Shown here piece after piece: positions 8,723 through 20,977 of a stretch of DNA of 63,680 bases. Within the stretch, counting starts at the first letter, position 1, and every line of letters starts with the position of its first letter. A program made the translations under genes and the position numbers. Under the pieces are notes generated by a model. That model was not told the origin of the DNA and ran no database searches. It saw only the letters and a list, made by a program, of their open reading frames with translations. The stretch spans positions 1 to 63,680 of the forward strand of contig NZ_JAAATY010000046.1 of assembly GCF_013280595.1 (NCBI RefSeq), written 5' to 3'. The DNA is from Kibdelosporangium persicum (lineage in GTDB: Bacteria > Actinomycetota > Actinomycetes > Mycobacteriales > Pseudonocardiaceae).

Positions 8723-11700
8723 TCAGGCCTCGGCCGGGGCGGCCGCCGCGAGACTGCGTTCCAGCTCGGCGGCGACGTCGGCGACGGTGGGCAGGTCGAA
8801 GATCTTGCGCAGCGAGATCCGGATGCCCAGCCGCTCGCTGAGCCGCCGTGCCACCAGCGCACCGGCCATCGAGTTGCCGCCGAGAGCCAGGAACGTGTCG
8901 GTACGGGTCACGTTGTCGACGTCGAGCACGGCCTGCCACATCTCGACGACCAAGAGCTCCATCTCAGTGAGCTCCGCGCGCGTGTCGGCCACCACAGGCT
9001 CGGGAACGGCAGCCGGCCGCTCGGCAAGCGCCTTGCGGTCGACCTTTCCGTTGGGCGACAACGGGAACGTCTCATGCACGAGCACCGACGAAGGCACCAT
9101 TGGAGCCGGCAGCAGCCCGGCGACGTGGGCGAGCAGTCGATCGGTGTCGGCCTCCTCGCCCGGCTTGGCGCGGATATGGGCGACGAGATGACGGCCTGCC
9201 TCCCGGCCCACCGCCACCACGACGGCCTCACGGACACCGGGATACGTCCGCAGCGCGGCCTCGACCTCACCGAGCTCGATCCGGTGGCCGCGGATCTTGA
9301 CCTGGAAGTCGGTCCGGCCCAGGATCTCGATCGAGCCGTCCGGCAGGTACCGGCCGAGGTCGCCGGTGGCGTAGGCCCGCTCGCCCGTGGCGGGCAACCG
9401 AACGAACGCCTGCTCGGTGCGCTCGGGGTCGTTCAGGTATCCCTTGGCCAGCGCCACCTCGCTGGCGTCGTAGATCTCCCCGGGCACCCACTGTGGACAC
9501 TCCCGGCCCATGCCGTTGAGCACGTAGTGCCGGTGGTTGGGCAGTGGCTTGCCGTACGGGATGCTCGTCCACTTCGGATCGACGGCGCCGATCGGGTTCT
9601 GCACCGACCAGACCACGGTCTCGGTCGGCCCGCCCGAACCGATCACCTTCAGCCCGGGCGAAAGCGCACGCAACCGGTCGGGCAGCGTGACCGGGATCCA
9701 GTCGCCGGACATCACCACGGTCCGTACGCCGCGCAACGCCGTGCTGCCGAGTTGCTCCGCGCGGTCGGTGAGCATCTGCATGACCGCCGGCACCGGACCG
9801 AGGAACGTGACCCGCTCCGCCTCGATCAGGCGCAGCCACTCGTCCGTGTCCGGGCCGCCGGGGTCCGGCAGCACCGCGGCACCGCCGGCGGCCAGCACCG
9901 CGAACACATCGGCGACCGACAGGTCGAAACTCAACGCCGCCAAGGCAAGTACCCGGTCGTCCGGACCGACGCCGAACTGGCCGGCCACGGTGTCGGCGAA
10001 GTTCACCACGGCCCGGTGATCGACCATCACGCCCTTGGGCTCGCCGGTGGAACCCGAGGTGAACAGGACGTACGCCAGGTCGTCCGGCCTGCCCACCGGC
10101 TCGATCGGCTCCGTGTCACCGGTTCCGTCCACGACAAGTGGCGTGACCCCGTCCGGCCAGGGCACTGTGTCCTGCAGCCACGGCTGGGTGAGCGCGATGC
10201 CGACACCTGCCTTGGTCAGCAGCATCCGCAGCCGGTGTGCCGGCAGTTCCGGATCGATCGGCAGGTACGCGCCGCCGGCGGCCAGTATTCCGTACACGGC
10301 GGCGTACTGCTCCCAGCCGCGTTCCATCGCGACAGCCACGAGCTGTCCCGGCCGCATTCCGTTCCGGCGTACCAGCGCGGCGACTTGACCGGCCTCTGTG
10401 GACAGTTCGGCGAAACTCAGCCGCCGCCGGGAACTGATCACCGCGGGTGCGTCCGGACGCTCGCGTGCCTGCTCGGCCAGCAGTTCGTGCGCCATGATGT
10501 CGCGGACCGGCGCCGAGGTGTCGTTGACCTGCGACCGCACCTGTTGCTGCGCTGCCGGGACGAGGTCGAAAGCGGCGCGGTCCCAGGCCGTCGGGTCGTC
10601 GCTCAACTCGTGCAGCACGGCACAGAACGCGCCGAACATGTCCTGCACCAGTCCATCCGGGAACAACGCGGGCAGGAAGTCCCAGTTGAACTGCAACTCC
10701 CCGGCGATCTCGAAGATCTGGAAGTCGATCGACACCTGGGGCGTCTGCGAGATCGTGTAGATGGCGTCGCCGAAGGACGTCGCGTAACGACGTGGAGGAT
10801 GGCCCAGCAGGCTGGTCATCACGATCGGCATGGCCGCGGCGACCGTGCCACGTGCCCTGGCGAGCTCGCGCAGCACGCGGACTCCGCTGTAGTGACGGTG
10901 TTCGAGGTCCGACCACAGCTGCCGTTGCACGGCCACGGCCCGCTCGGCGAACGTCCCGTCCGCCTTCTCGACCGCGAGCAGCAGCGTCGTCGTGGTGTCG
11001 CCGATGATCTGGTTGACCTCCTCGTGCAACGGAAGCCGGTTGAACAACGGGAAGTTGATGGTGAACGCCTCCTGGCCGCTCCACTCCCGCAGCACCTCGG
11101 CGAAAACACTGGCCAGGACACAGGAAGGTGTCAGACCGAGCTCGTTCGCCTTGGCCTTCAGGCGATCCCACACCGGGGGCGGCAGCCGGTGGGCCACCCG
11201 GTCGAAGCGCATCGGCACGGTGGGCTGCCACGCGGGCCGGTTCGGCAGCACGGGCGCCGGCGGCAATGTGGCCAACCGGTCCAGCCAGTACCGCTCCGAA
11301 CGGGCGTAGAGCTCGCTGGCCTCCAGCACCCGCTCGAGGCCGACGACGTAGTCCCGGAAGGTGAAGCTCAGCGGCGGCAACCGCAACGCCGGGTTCTCGT
11401 ACAGCAGCACCAGGTCGGGAACCAGCACCTGGAAGTAGCTCCAGGCGTCGGCGACCAGCATGTCCAGGCTGAGGTGGATGCGCACCCGCCGCTCCGCCCG
11501 GCCGCGGGCGGGCAGCCGGGTCAGCCGGATGTCGAACAGGGGCCACTCGTCGTCCGGCATCACCTGGTGCGAGAGCTCCGCGCGGAGCGCTTCCAGTTGC
11601 TCCGCGACGACTTCCGGTTGGTCGTGACGCAGGTCGAGCACGGGAATCCGGTAGTCGGGCGGATCGGCGAGCACCTGCTGGTAGCCGTTGGCGCGGATGG

Positions 11701-14380
11701 CCATCCGCAATGCGTCGTGCCGGTCGACCAGCCGGCGCCACGCGTTGGTGAACCGGTCGATGTCGAGATCGTCGCTCTCCCACTCGAAGTACCCGTGGCA
11801 GCCGATGTTGCCCAGTTCGACCGAGTCGCCACGGCCGATCCACAGCGCCTGCTGGCTGTCGTTGAGCGGGAACGGGTCGAACCGGTTCGCCGGATCCGGT
11901 TCGACCCTGGGCAGATCGGTGACGCCCTCCTCGGCCGGTGCCTGAGCGACCAGCTCGGCCAGCCCGGCGACGGTCGGTCGCAGCAGGATGTCCGAGGGCC
12001 GCACGGCCTGGCCGAACTCGTGCCGGATGCCCGCGATGATCTCGAACGCCAGCAGCGAATGGCCGCCCAGCTCGAAGAAGTCGTCGTGCACGCCGACCTG
12101 GTCGATGCCGAACACCGACTCCCAGATCGCCGCGATCCTGGCCTCCCGCTCGTCCCGCGGCCCGGCGTACGGGCTGCCGAGCCCGGTGCGGGCGCCCGCT
12201 TCGACGGCGGGCAGGCCGAGCCGGTCGACCTTGCCGCTGGGCAGCCGGGGCAAGGCGTCGAGCACGCCGATCGTGGTCGGCACCATGTAGTGCGGCAGCC
12301 TTTCGCCCAGTGCCCGCCGGATTTCGCCGGCGGACGGGGCGTTGGCGGCCGTGGCCACGTAACCGACCAGACGCGTGTCTCCCGCGGCCGCCTGCTGGGT
12401 GACCACGATCGCCTCGGTCACCCCCGCCAGGTCACGCAGTGCCGCCTCGACTTCGCCGACCTCCACGCGGAAACCCCGGATCTTGACCTGGCCGTCGGAC
12501 CGGCCGAGCACCTCGATCGCCCCGTCAGCGCGGTACCTGGCCAGATCGCCGGTGTCGAACAGGGTCGGCGAGGGCTCCTCCGCCACCGTGCCTGCGACGA
12601 ACCTGGCCGCGGTCAGCTCGGGCCGGGCGTGGTAGCCGGCCGCCAATCCGGCTCCCGCCACGAAGAGCCGGCCGATCACACCGGGTGGTACCGCCCGGCC
12701 GGCATCGTCCAGGATGTACACGCGGACGTTGGCGATGGGCCGCCCGGCGGGCACGGGCCGCAGCCTGCGCACATGCTCGGGGGTGGCCTGGGCGGTGAGG
12801 TCCGATCCGGCCCCGATGTCCAGGCAGCTCAACACATTCGTGGTCTCCGTGGAGCCGTAGGTCATCACGACCCGGAACGGCGTGTGCACCGGCGGCCAGC
12901 TCGGCAGGCGCTCGGCCGTGGTCACCATGACCCGCAGCCGCGCGTGCTCCGGCCAGTCCAGCCGGGAGACACGGTCGGCGAGCGCGGCCACCAGCATGGT
13001 GTGCGTAATGCCCTCGCTGGTCAGCCAGTCACGAATCCGCTCGGGTGTGTCCACCGCTTCGGCGTCGCCGACGCAGACCGTCACGCCGAGGCCCAGGTAC
13101 GGCATCCACTCCATGATCTGCACGGCGAACCCGGGCGCCGACAGCCATGAGGCCCGGTCACCAGGCCGTACGTCGTAGGCACGGCCGGTCCACCGCACGA
13201 GGTTGGCCAGCGCTCCGTGACGCTCCAGCACTGCCTTGGGCGTCCCGGTCGAGCCGGAGGTGTAGACCAGGTGGCTGATCGTGTCCGGGCCGATGACAAC
13301 GGCCGGTGCGTCGTCGGACTCGTCCGCGAAGGCCGCGTCGTCAACGCGCAACACGGGAACGCCATCGGCGAGCCGGGCGACTTGGTCATCCGTGGTGAGC
13401 ACGACGAACGGCCGGGCGTCGGCGATCATGGCGCGGATCCGGTCGTCCGGGTTGTTCGGGTCGAGCAGCACGGCCGCCGCACCGGACTTGAGGATGCCGA
13501 AGACGGTGACGATGAACTGGGCGGACCGCGGGCACAGCAACCCGATCCGCTCGCCGGGCCCGGCGCCCATGGCGATCAGCCGGTTGGCGATCCGGTTGGC
13601 GGCCACGTCGAGTTCGCGGTAGCTGAGCGACCGGCCGTCCTGGGTCACGGCGATCGCGTCGGGACGCGCACGGACCTGCGCCGCGAACAGTTCGAGGTAG
13701 CCCATGACGGGCCAGTCGGTGGCCGTGTCGTTCCACGCCACCAGGATCTGGTGCTGTTCCTCCGGGGTAAGCAGATCGAGCTCACCGACGCTCAGCCGTG
13801 GGTCGGCGGCCGCCGCGGCGGCCAGAGTGCCGACGTGCCGGGCCATCCGGGCGACGCTGTCCTCGTCCCACAAATCAGTGGTGGCAACGAACTGCACCCC
13901 GCCCGGGGACACCAGCAAGCCAAGGTCGGCCGACGGCATCACCTGCTCGTCGTCACCGGAGCACGCGATGGCCACACTCACAGCGGTCTGTGCCTGCTCG
14001 GCGGCTGTGAGCATGGGCGTGCGGATCGCCGTCGCCGTGGCGGCGAGGATGTCCTCGACCGTGTCGGCCGCTCCGACGGTGACCTCACAGACCTGGACCT
14101 CGGCGCCCTCGCTGTCCTTGGCGACCAGGCCGAACGCTGTTTCACCGGTGTAGCGGTGCAGGAACATCACGAGCACCGCGGTCCACCAGTCGGTCACGCC
14201 GTCCGGGCCCGCCCCGTTCACCGGGGCGCGGTGGTACCGGCGCGATGGCGTCGCCGGCCGGGGATGATCCACCGGCAGCTTGACCAGATATGACCTGCCG
14301 GCCATCGGACCGGGCCGGGTGCCTGCCGGTTCGCACCGCAGCGGCACGGGAATGGGCGCAACGCCTGAATGCTGAGTCAT
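8723..14380 (-). CDS. NRPS: half C domain-A-T-Cy-A-T
   Basis: 1885-aa NRPS. Residues 1-215 are only the C-terminal lobe of a C domain (starts near the LPVDHPRP segment; no HHxxxDG). A1 spans about 225-725, with T1 Ser775 (LGGHSL). A heterocyclisation (Cy) domain spans about 835-1275 with a perfect DxxxxDxxS motif (D973-D978-S981) and the FNRLP, MPIVMTS and SQTPQVSID blocks typical of Cy domains. A2 spans about 1295-1790, T2 has Ser1837. A1 has Ala419 where amino-acid-activating domains have Asp235 (code read by eye A-V-M-M-V-T-T-N-V-K), so its substrate may lack a free alpha-amine. A2 reads D-L-A-G-V-S-S-V-W-K, close to the Cys code of Cy modules (D-L-Y-N-L-S-L-I-W-K) but with smaller pocket residues. 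There is no release domain. The ATG at 14380 was chosen over one at 14416, which has no ribosome site. Confidence 0.93.
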   Translation of the reverse strand: MTQHSGVAPIPVPLRCEPAGTRPGPMAGRSYLVKLPVDHPRPATPSRRYHRAPVNGAGPDGVTDWWTAVLVMFLHRYTGETAFGLVAKDSEGAEVQVCEVTVGAADTVEDILAATATAIRTPMLTAAEQAQTAVSVAIACSGDDEQVMPSADLGLLVSPGGVQFVATTDLWDEDSVARMARHVGTLAAAAAADPRLSVGELDLLTPEEQHQILVAWNDTATDWPVMGYLELFAAQVRARPDAIAVTQDGRSLSYRELDVAANRIANRLIAMGAGPGERIGLLCPRSAQFIVTVFGILKSGAAAVLLDPNNPDDRIRAMIADARPFVVLTTDDQVARLADGVPVLRVDDAAFADESDDAPAVVIGPDTISHLVYTSGSTGTPKAVLERHGALANLVRWTGRAYDVRPGDRASWLSAPGFAVQIMEWMPYLGLGVTVCVGDAEAVDTPERIRDWLTSEGITHTMLVAALADRVSRLDWPEHARLRVMVTTAERLPSWPPVHTPFRVVMTYGSTETTNVLSCLDIGAGSDLTAQATPEHVRRLRPVPAGRPIANVRVYILDDAGRAVPPGVIGRLFVAGAGLAAGYHARPELTAARFVAGTVAEEPSPTLFDTGDLARYRADGAIEVLGRSDGQVKIRGFRVEVGEVEAALRDLAGVTEAIVVTQQAAAGDTRLVGYVATAANAPSAGEIRRALGERLPHYMVPTTIGVLDALPRLPSGKVDRLGLPAVEAGARTGLGSPYAGPRDEREARIAAIWESVFGIDQVGVHDDFFELGGHSLLAFEIIAGIRHEFGQAVRPSDILLRPTVAGLAELVAQAPAEEGVTDLPRVEPDPANRFDPFPLNDSQQALWIGRGDSVELGNIGCHGYFEWESDDLDIDRFTNAWRRLVDRHDALRMAIRANGYQQVLADPPDYRIPVLDLRHDQPEVVAEQLEALRAELSHQVMPDDEWPLFDIRLTRLPARGRAERRVRIHLSLDMLVADAWSYFQVLVPDLVLLYENPALRLPPLSFTFRDYVVGLERVLEASELYARSERYWLDRLATLPPAPVLPNRPAWQPTVPMRFDRVAHRLPPPVWDRLKAKANELGLTPSCVLASVFAEVLREWSGQEAFTINFPLFNRLPLHEEVNQIIGDTTTTLLLAVEKADGTFAERAVAVQRQLWSDLEHRHYSGVRVLRELARARGTVAAAMPIVMTSLLGHPPRRYATSFGDAIYTISQTPQVSIDFQIFEIAGELQFNWDFLPALFPDGLVQDMFGAFCAVLHELSDDPTAWDRAAFDLVPAAQQQVRSQVNDTSAPVRDIMAHELLAEQARERPDAPAVISSRRRLSFAELSTEAGQVAALVRRNGMRPGQLVAVAMERGWEQYAAVYGILAAGGAYLPIDPELPAHRLRMLLTKAGVGIALTQPWLQDTVPWPDGVTPLVVDGTGDTEPIEPVGRPDDLAYVLFTSGSTGEPKGVMVDHRAVVNFADTVAGQFGVGPDDRVLALAALSFDLSVADVFAVLAAGGAAVLPDPGGPDTDEWLRLIEAERVTFLGPVPAVMQMLTDRAEQLGSTALRGVRTVVMSGDWIPVTLPDRLRALSPGLKVIGSGGPTETVVWSVQNPIGAVDPKWTSIPYGKPLPNHRHYVLNGMGRECPQWVPGEIYDASEVALAKGYLNDPERTEQAFVRLPATGERAYATGDLGRYLPDGSIEILGRTDFQVKIRGHRIELGEVEAALRTYPGVREAVVVAVGREAGRHLVAHIRAKPGEEADTDRLLAHVAGLLPAPMVPSSVLVHETFPLSPNGKVDRKALAERPAAVPEPVVADTRAELTEMELLVVEMWQAVLDVDNVTRTDTFLALGGNSMAGALVARRLSERLGIRISLRKIFDLPTVADVAAELERSLAAAAPAEA

Positions 14381-14440
14381 GGGGATGCCGTCTCCGCTGA
14401 TCGGGGGCCATCGCATTTGCCCGCGACGTTATGGACGGTC

Positions 14441-14494
14441 CGGTTATCCCTGAGTGACGAGGCCGCCGGGGTGCTCGTCACTGGCTGATAACCG
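14441..14494. promoter_or_regulatory. Nested inverted repeat in the NRPS/ALDH divergent promoter
   Basis: Two pairs of perfect 8-bp arms are nested symmetrically: outer CGGTTATC (14441-14448) with GATAACCG (14487-14494), inner GTGACGAG (1454-14461 in short form, i.e. 14454-14461) with CTCGTCAC (14474-14481). Each outer/inner pair is separated by 5 nt, around a 12-nt centre. It lies in the 182-bp gap between the divergent NRPS (14380) and aldehyde dehydrogenase (14563) starts, so a bidirectional operator is likely. The binding protein is unknown. Confidence 0.6.
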
Positions 14495-14562
14495 AGAACC
14501 GGACACGATCGGCACGCCATTTACGGCAGTGTGTTGACTGGTGTGAATATCGGAGGATCCGG

Positions 14563-16083
14563 ATGACCGAAACGTTGGTGCCGCGAACTCTCCCCGGCAC
14601 AGTGCGGTCCCACGCCACCCATTGGATCGACGGCCGCTGGCGGTTCAACTGCTCGACCGACACCGTCGAAGTGACCGACCCGGCGACCGGATCCCCGCTC
14701 GCCACCGTCCCGGCCGGCACCCCGGCCGACGCCGAAGCCGCGGTGGACGCTGCCAAACTGGCCTTCCCATCCTGGTCGGCCCTGCCGCTGGACGAGCGGC
14801 TCCGTTACCTCGAACGGCTTTCCGAGCTGCTGGAGCAGCACGCCGACACGATGGCCGACCTGGTGACCGCCGAGACGGGTATGCCGCGCATGCTCACGCG
14901 GCACGTCCAATACCCGTACGCCGCCGAATCGCTGCGGTCGTACATCGAGCTTGCCCGGTCCCACCAATGGGAAGAGCGGATCGGGCACTCGGTGGTCCGG
15001 CGGGAGGCGGCAGGGGTGGTCGCCTGCCTCACCCCGTGGAACGCACCACTGGCGCTGATCATGCAGAAGGTCCCGGCCGCACTGGCCGCGGGCTGCGCCG
15101 TGGTGCTCAAGCCGAGCGAACTCGCCCCGCTCAACGCGTACCTGCTCGCCGAGCTGACGGCCGAAGCCGGGTTCCCACCCGGCGTCTTCAACCTCGTGTG
15201 CGGCACGGGACCAGTCGTCGGCGAGGCGCTCGCCGCGCATCCGGACGTCGCGGTCGTGTCGTTGACCGGATCACTGCGGGCCGGGCAGCGGGTCAGCGAA
15301 CTGGCCGCCAGGCGCGCCGCGAAAGTAGGGCTGGAGCTGGGTGGCAAGAGTGCCTCAATCGTGCTGTCCGACGCCGACCTCGACCACGCCGTCACGAGCA
15401 CGGTCGACCAGGCCATGTTCAACTCCGGCCAGGTGTGCTTCGCCTGGAGCCGCCTGCTGGTACCAGCCGCGCGGTACGACGAGGCGGTCACGCTCGCTGC
15501 CCGGACCGCGTCGGCGTTGCCCGTGGGCACCCCGTGGAACCCCGCGACCCGGGTCGGCCCGGTGATCCACAGCCAGGCGCGCGACCGGATCATCGGAATG
15601 ATCGACGAAGCCACCCGGCAAGGCGCCAAGGTCGTCTGCGGTGGCACTGCGCCGGACGAGCCGGGCGAAGGCAGCTTCGTGTCCCCGACCGTGCTCGCGG
15701 ACGTACGACCGGACATGCGCGTGGCCACTGAGGAAGTGTTCGGCCCGGTGCTCGCCGTCCTGTCCTATGAGGACGAGGATGACGCCGTACGGATCGCTGA
15801 CGCCACCGACTACGGGTTGTCCGGCGCGGTCTGGTCCACCGACATCGATCACGCCACCGCGGTCGCGGGCCGGTTGCGTACCGGACGGGTGGACATCAAC
15901 GGCGCTCCGTTCAACATGCGGGCTCCGTTCGGTGGCTACAAGTCCTCGGGCAACGGCCGCGAGCTCGGGACGTGGGGCCTGGACGCGTTCTGCGAGACGA
16001 AGGCCATCCAGTACCCGCCGGCCGCCGGTCCTGAGCCGGGCATCCGAATCCGGTCGGGAACCGGGGCACAGCACGAGTCCTGA
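14563..16083 (+). CDS. NAD(P)-dependent aldehyde dehydrogenase
   Basis: 506-aa ALDH-superfamily enzyme that oxidises an aldehyde to an acid. Family motifs seen: PWNAPLALIMQKVPAALAAGC (cofactor domain), LELGGKSA carrying the general-base Glu, and FNSGQVCFAW carrying the catalytic Cys; the C-terminal block FGGYKSSGNGRELG is typical of this family. A strong GGAGG site sits at 14552-14556 before ATG 14563. It is transcribed away from the large NRPS from a shared operator-bearing gap and precedes the antiporter and halogenase genes. With an aminotransferase nearby, one possible role is oxidation of an arylacetaldehyde-type intermediate to the acid loaded by an A domain. That is inference; the substrate is not visible from sequence. 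Confidence 0.9.
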   Translation: MTETLVPRTLPGTVRSHATHWIDGRWRFNCSTDTVEVTDPATGSPLATVPAGTPADAEAAVDAAKLAFPSWSALPLDERLRYLERLSELLEQHADTMADLVTAETGMPRMLTRHVQYPYAAESLRSYIELARSHQWEERIGHSVVRREAAGVVACLTPWNAPLALIMQKVPAALAAGCAVVLKPSELAPLNAYLLAELTAEAGFPPGVFNLVCGTGPVVGEALAAHPDVAVVSLTGSLRAGQRVSELAARRAAKVGLELGGKSASIVLSDADLDHAVTSTVDQAMFNSGQVCFAWSRLLVPAARYDEAVTLAARTASALPVGTPWNPATRVGPVIHSQARDRIIGMIDEATRQGAKVVCGGTAPDEPGEGSFVSPTVLADVRPDMRVATEEVFGPVLAVLSYEDEDDAVRIADATDYGLSGAVWSTDIDHATAVAGRLRTGRVDINGAPFNMRAPFGGYKSSGNGRELGTWGLDAFCETKAIQYPPAAGPEPGIRIRSGTGAQHES

Positions 16084-16128
16084 TCCGAGTCGCCGGTCCG
16101 TCACCCAAGTCTCCTGGAGGTTCGTCTC

Positions 16129-19656
<3,528 letters not shown>

Positions 19657-19669
19657 CGGCGGGGCGACC

Positions 19670-20977
19670 ATGACGACGACCACGGCGGGCCGCGTGCCGA
19701 TGAGCACGGCGGACCTGCACGCGGCGGTAGCCGATCCCGTGCTGTCCTCGATGAACTTCCTCAACGAGGTGATGGACCGCTACCCGGACGCCATCTCGAT
19801 GGCGCCGGGCGCACCGCACGAGAGCTTCTTCGCCGACATGGACATCGGGCGCTACGTCGGCGCCTTCAGCCGTCATCTGGAAAGCCGGGGACTCGGCGAG
19901 GCGGCCATCCGGCGGGTGCTCTACCAGTACGGTCCCAGCCGGGGACAGATCAACGACATCATCGCCGAGGCACTGCGCCGCGACGAAGGCCTCGACGTGC
20001 GGCCGGAATCGCTCGTGATCACGGTCGGCGCGCAGGAGGCCATCTTCCTCACCTTGCGCGTTCTGCACCGCGAACCCGGGGACGCGATCGCGGTCGTCGA
20101 CCCCTGCTATCCCGGGGTGCTCGGCGCGGCGCGACTGCTCGATATTCCCGTCGTTCCCGTTGCCGGGACAGCGGACGGGTTCGATCTCGACCAGCTCAGG
20201 CAGGTAGGTGTGGCGTACCGCCAACGTGGCCGCAGAGTGCGCACGCTCTATGTCGCGCCCGACTTCGCCAACCCGGGCGGGGCGCGTATTCCGTTGCCTG
20301 CCAGGCGAATGCTGCTCGACGAGGCGGACCGGCTCGACCTGACGATCATCGAGGACAACACCTACGGCTTCACCGCCGCCGCGGACGACCGGTTGCCTTC
20401 GTTGAAGTCGTTGGACGAACGCGGCCGGGTCGTGCACGTCGGCACGTTCGCCAAGATCTGCCTGCCGGGCGCCAGAGTCGGCTATCTCATCGCCGACCAG
20501 CAGGTGCACGGCACCACCACCGCGCACCTGCTGGCCGACGACATCACGTCGGCCAAAAGCATGATCACGGTCAACACGTCCCCGATCAGCCAGGCGCTCA
20601 TCGCGGGCATGCTGCTGGAGCACGGCGGTTCCCTGTTGTCCGTCGCGTCGGCGAAAGCCCGGCTGTACCGCCGGAATCTCACTGTGCTGCTGGAAAGCAT
20701 GGACCGGCACATCGACCGGTCCACCGGGATCTCCTGGAACGAGCCGGACGGCGGGTTCTTTGTCAGGCTGCGGCTGCCGGTGCCGGTCGACGACGCGTTG
20801 CTCGAACGCTGTGCACGCGGTTACGGCGTGATCTGGACGCCCATGCGGCATTTTCACCTCGGCACAGGTGGTGACAATCAACTGCGGTTGTCCTGCAGCA
20901 GTCTGAGCGAGGCTCAGATAGAGGAAGGCGTGCTCCGCCTGGCCGGGTTCCTGCGAGATGTCACGGAGGAGCGGTGA
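19670..20977 (+). CDS. PLP aminotransferase, HpgT-like
   Basis: 435-aa fold-type I aminotransferase. The PLP Lys is expected in HVGTFAKICLPGARVGYL (about residue 264). Other family blocks are TVGAQEAIFLTLR, PDFANPGGARIPL, EDNTYGF and SMITVNTSPISQA, together with NQLRLSCSS in the small domain. From memory these blocks are closest to HpgT, which transaminates arylglyoxylates to hydroxyphenylglycines in glycopeptide clusters, and more distantly to 2-aminoadipate aminotransferases. No Hmo/HmaS or DpgA-D gene is in this window, so the substrate may be another aryl 2-oxo acid, for example a chlorinated indole derivative (inference). It follows the flavin reductase by 13 nt, and its stop overlaps the next start (GTGA), so it is in the halogenase operon. 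Confidence 0.85.
   Translation: MTTTTAGRVPMSTADLHAAVADPVLSSMNFLNEVMDRYPDAISMAPGAPHESFFADMDIGRYVGAFSRHLESRGLGEAAIRRVLYQYGPSRGQINDIIAEALRRDEGLDVRPESLVITVGAQEAIFLTLRVLHREPGDAIAVVDPCYPGVLGAARLLDIPVVPVAGTADGFDLDQLRQVGVAYRQRGRRVRTLYVAPDFANPGGARIPLPARRMLLDEADRLDLTIIEDNTYGFTAAADDRLPSLKSLDERGRVVHVGTFAKICLPGARVGYLIADQQVHGTTTAHLLADDITSAKSMITVNTSPISQALIAGMLLEHGGSLLSVASAKARLYRRNLTVLLESMDRHIDRSTGISWNEPDGGFFVRLRLPVPVDDALLERCARGYGVIWTPMRHFHLGTGGDNQLRLSCSSLSEAQIEEGVLRLAGFLRDVTEER

Noticed and set aside
9074-13150. A 1358-codon open frame on the plus strand
   Set aside because: It is antisense to the large NRPS, is rich in Arg/Gly/His/Val-type GC-driven codons, and shows no domain; it is a shadow of the real gene.
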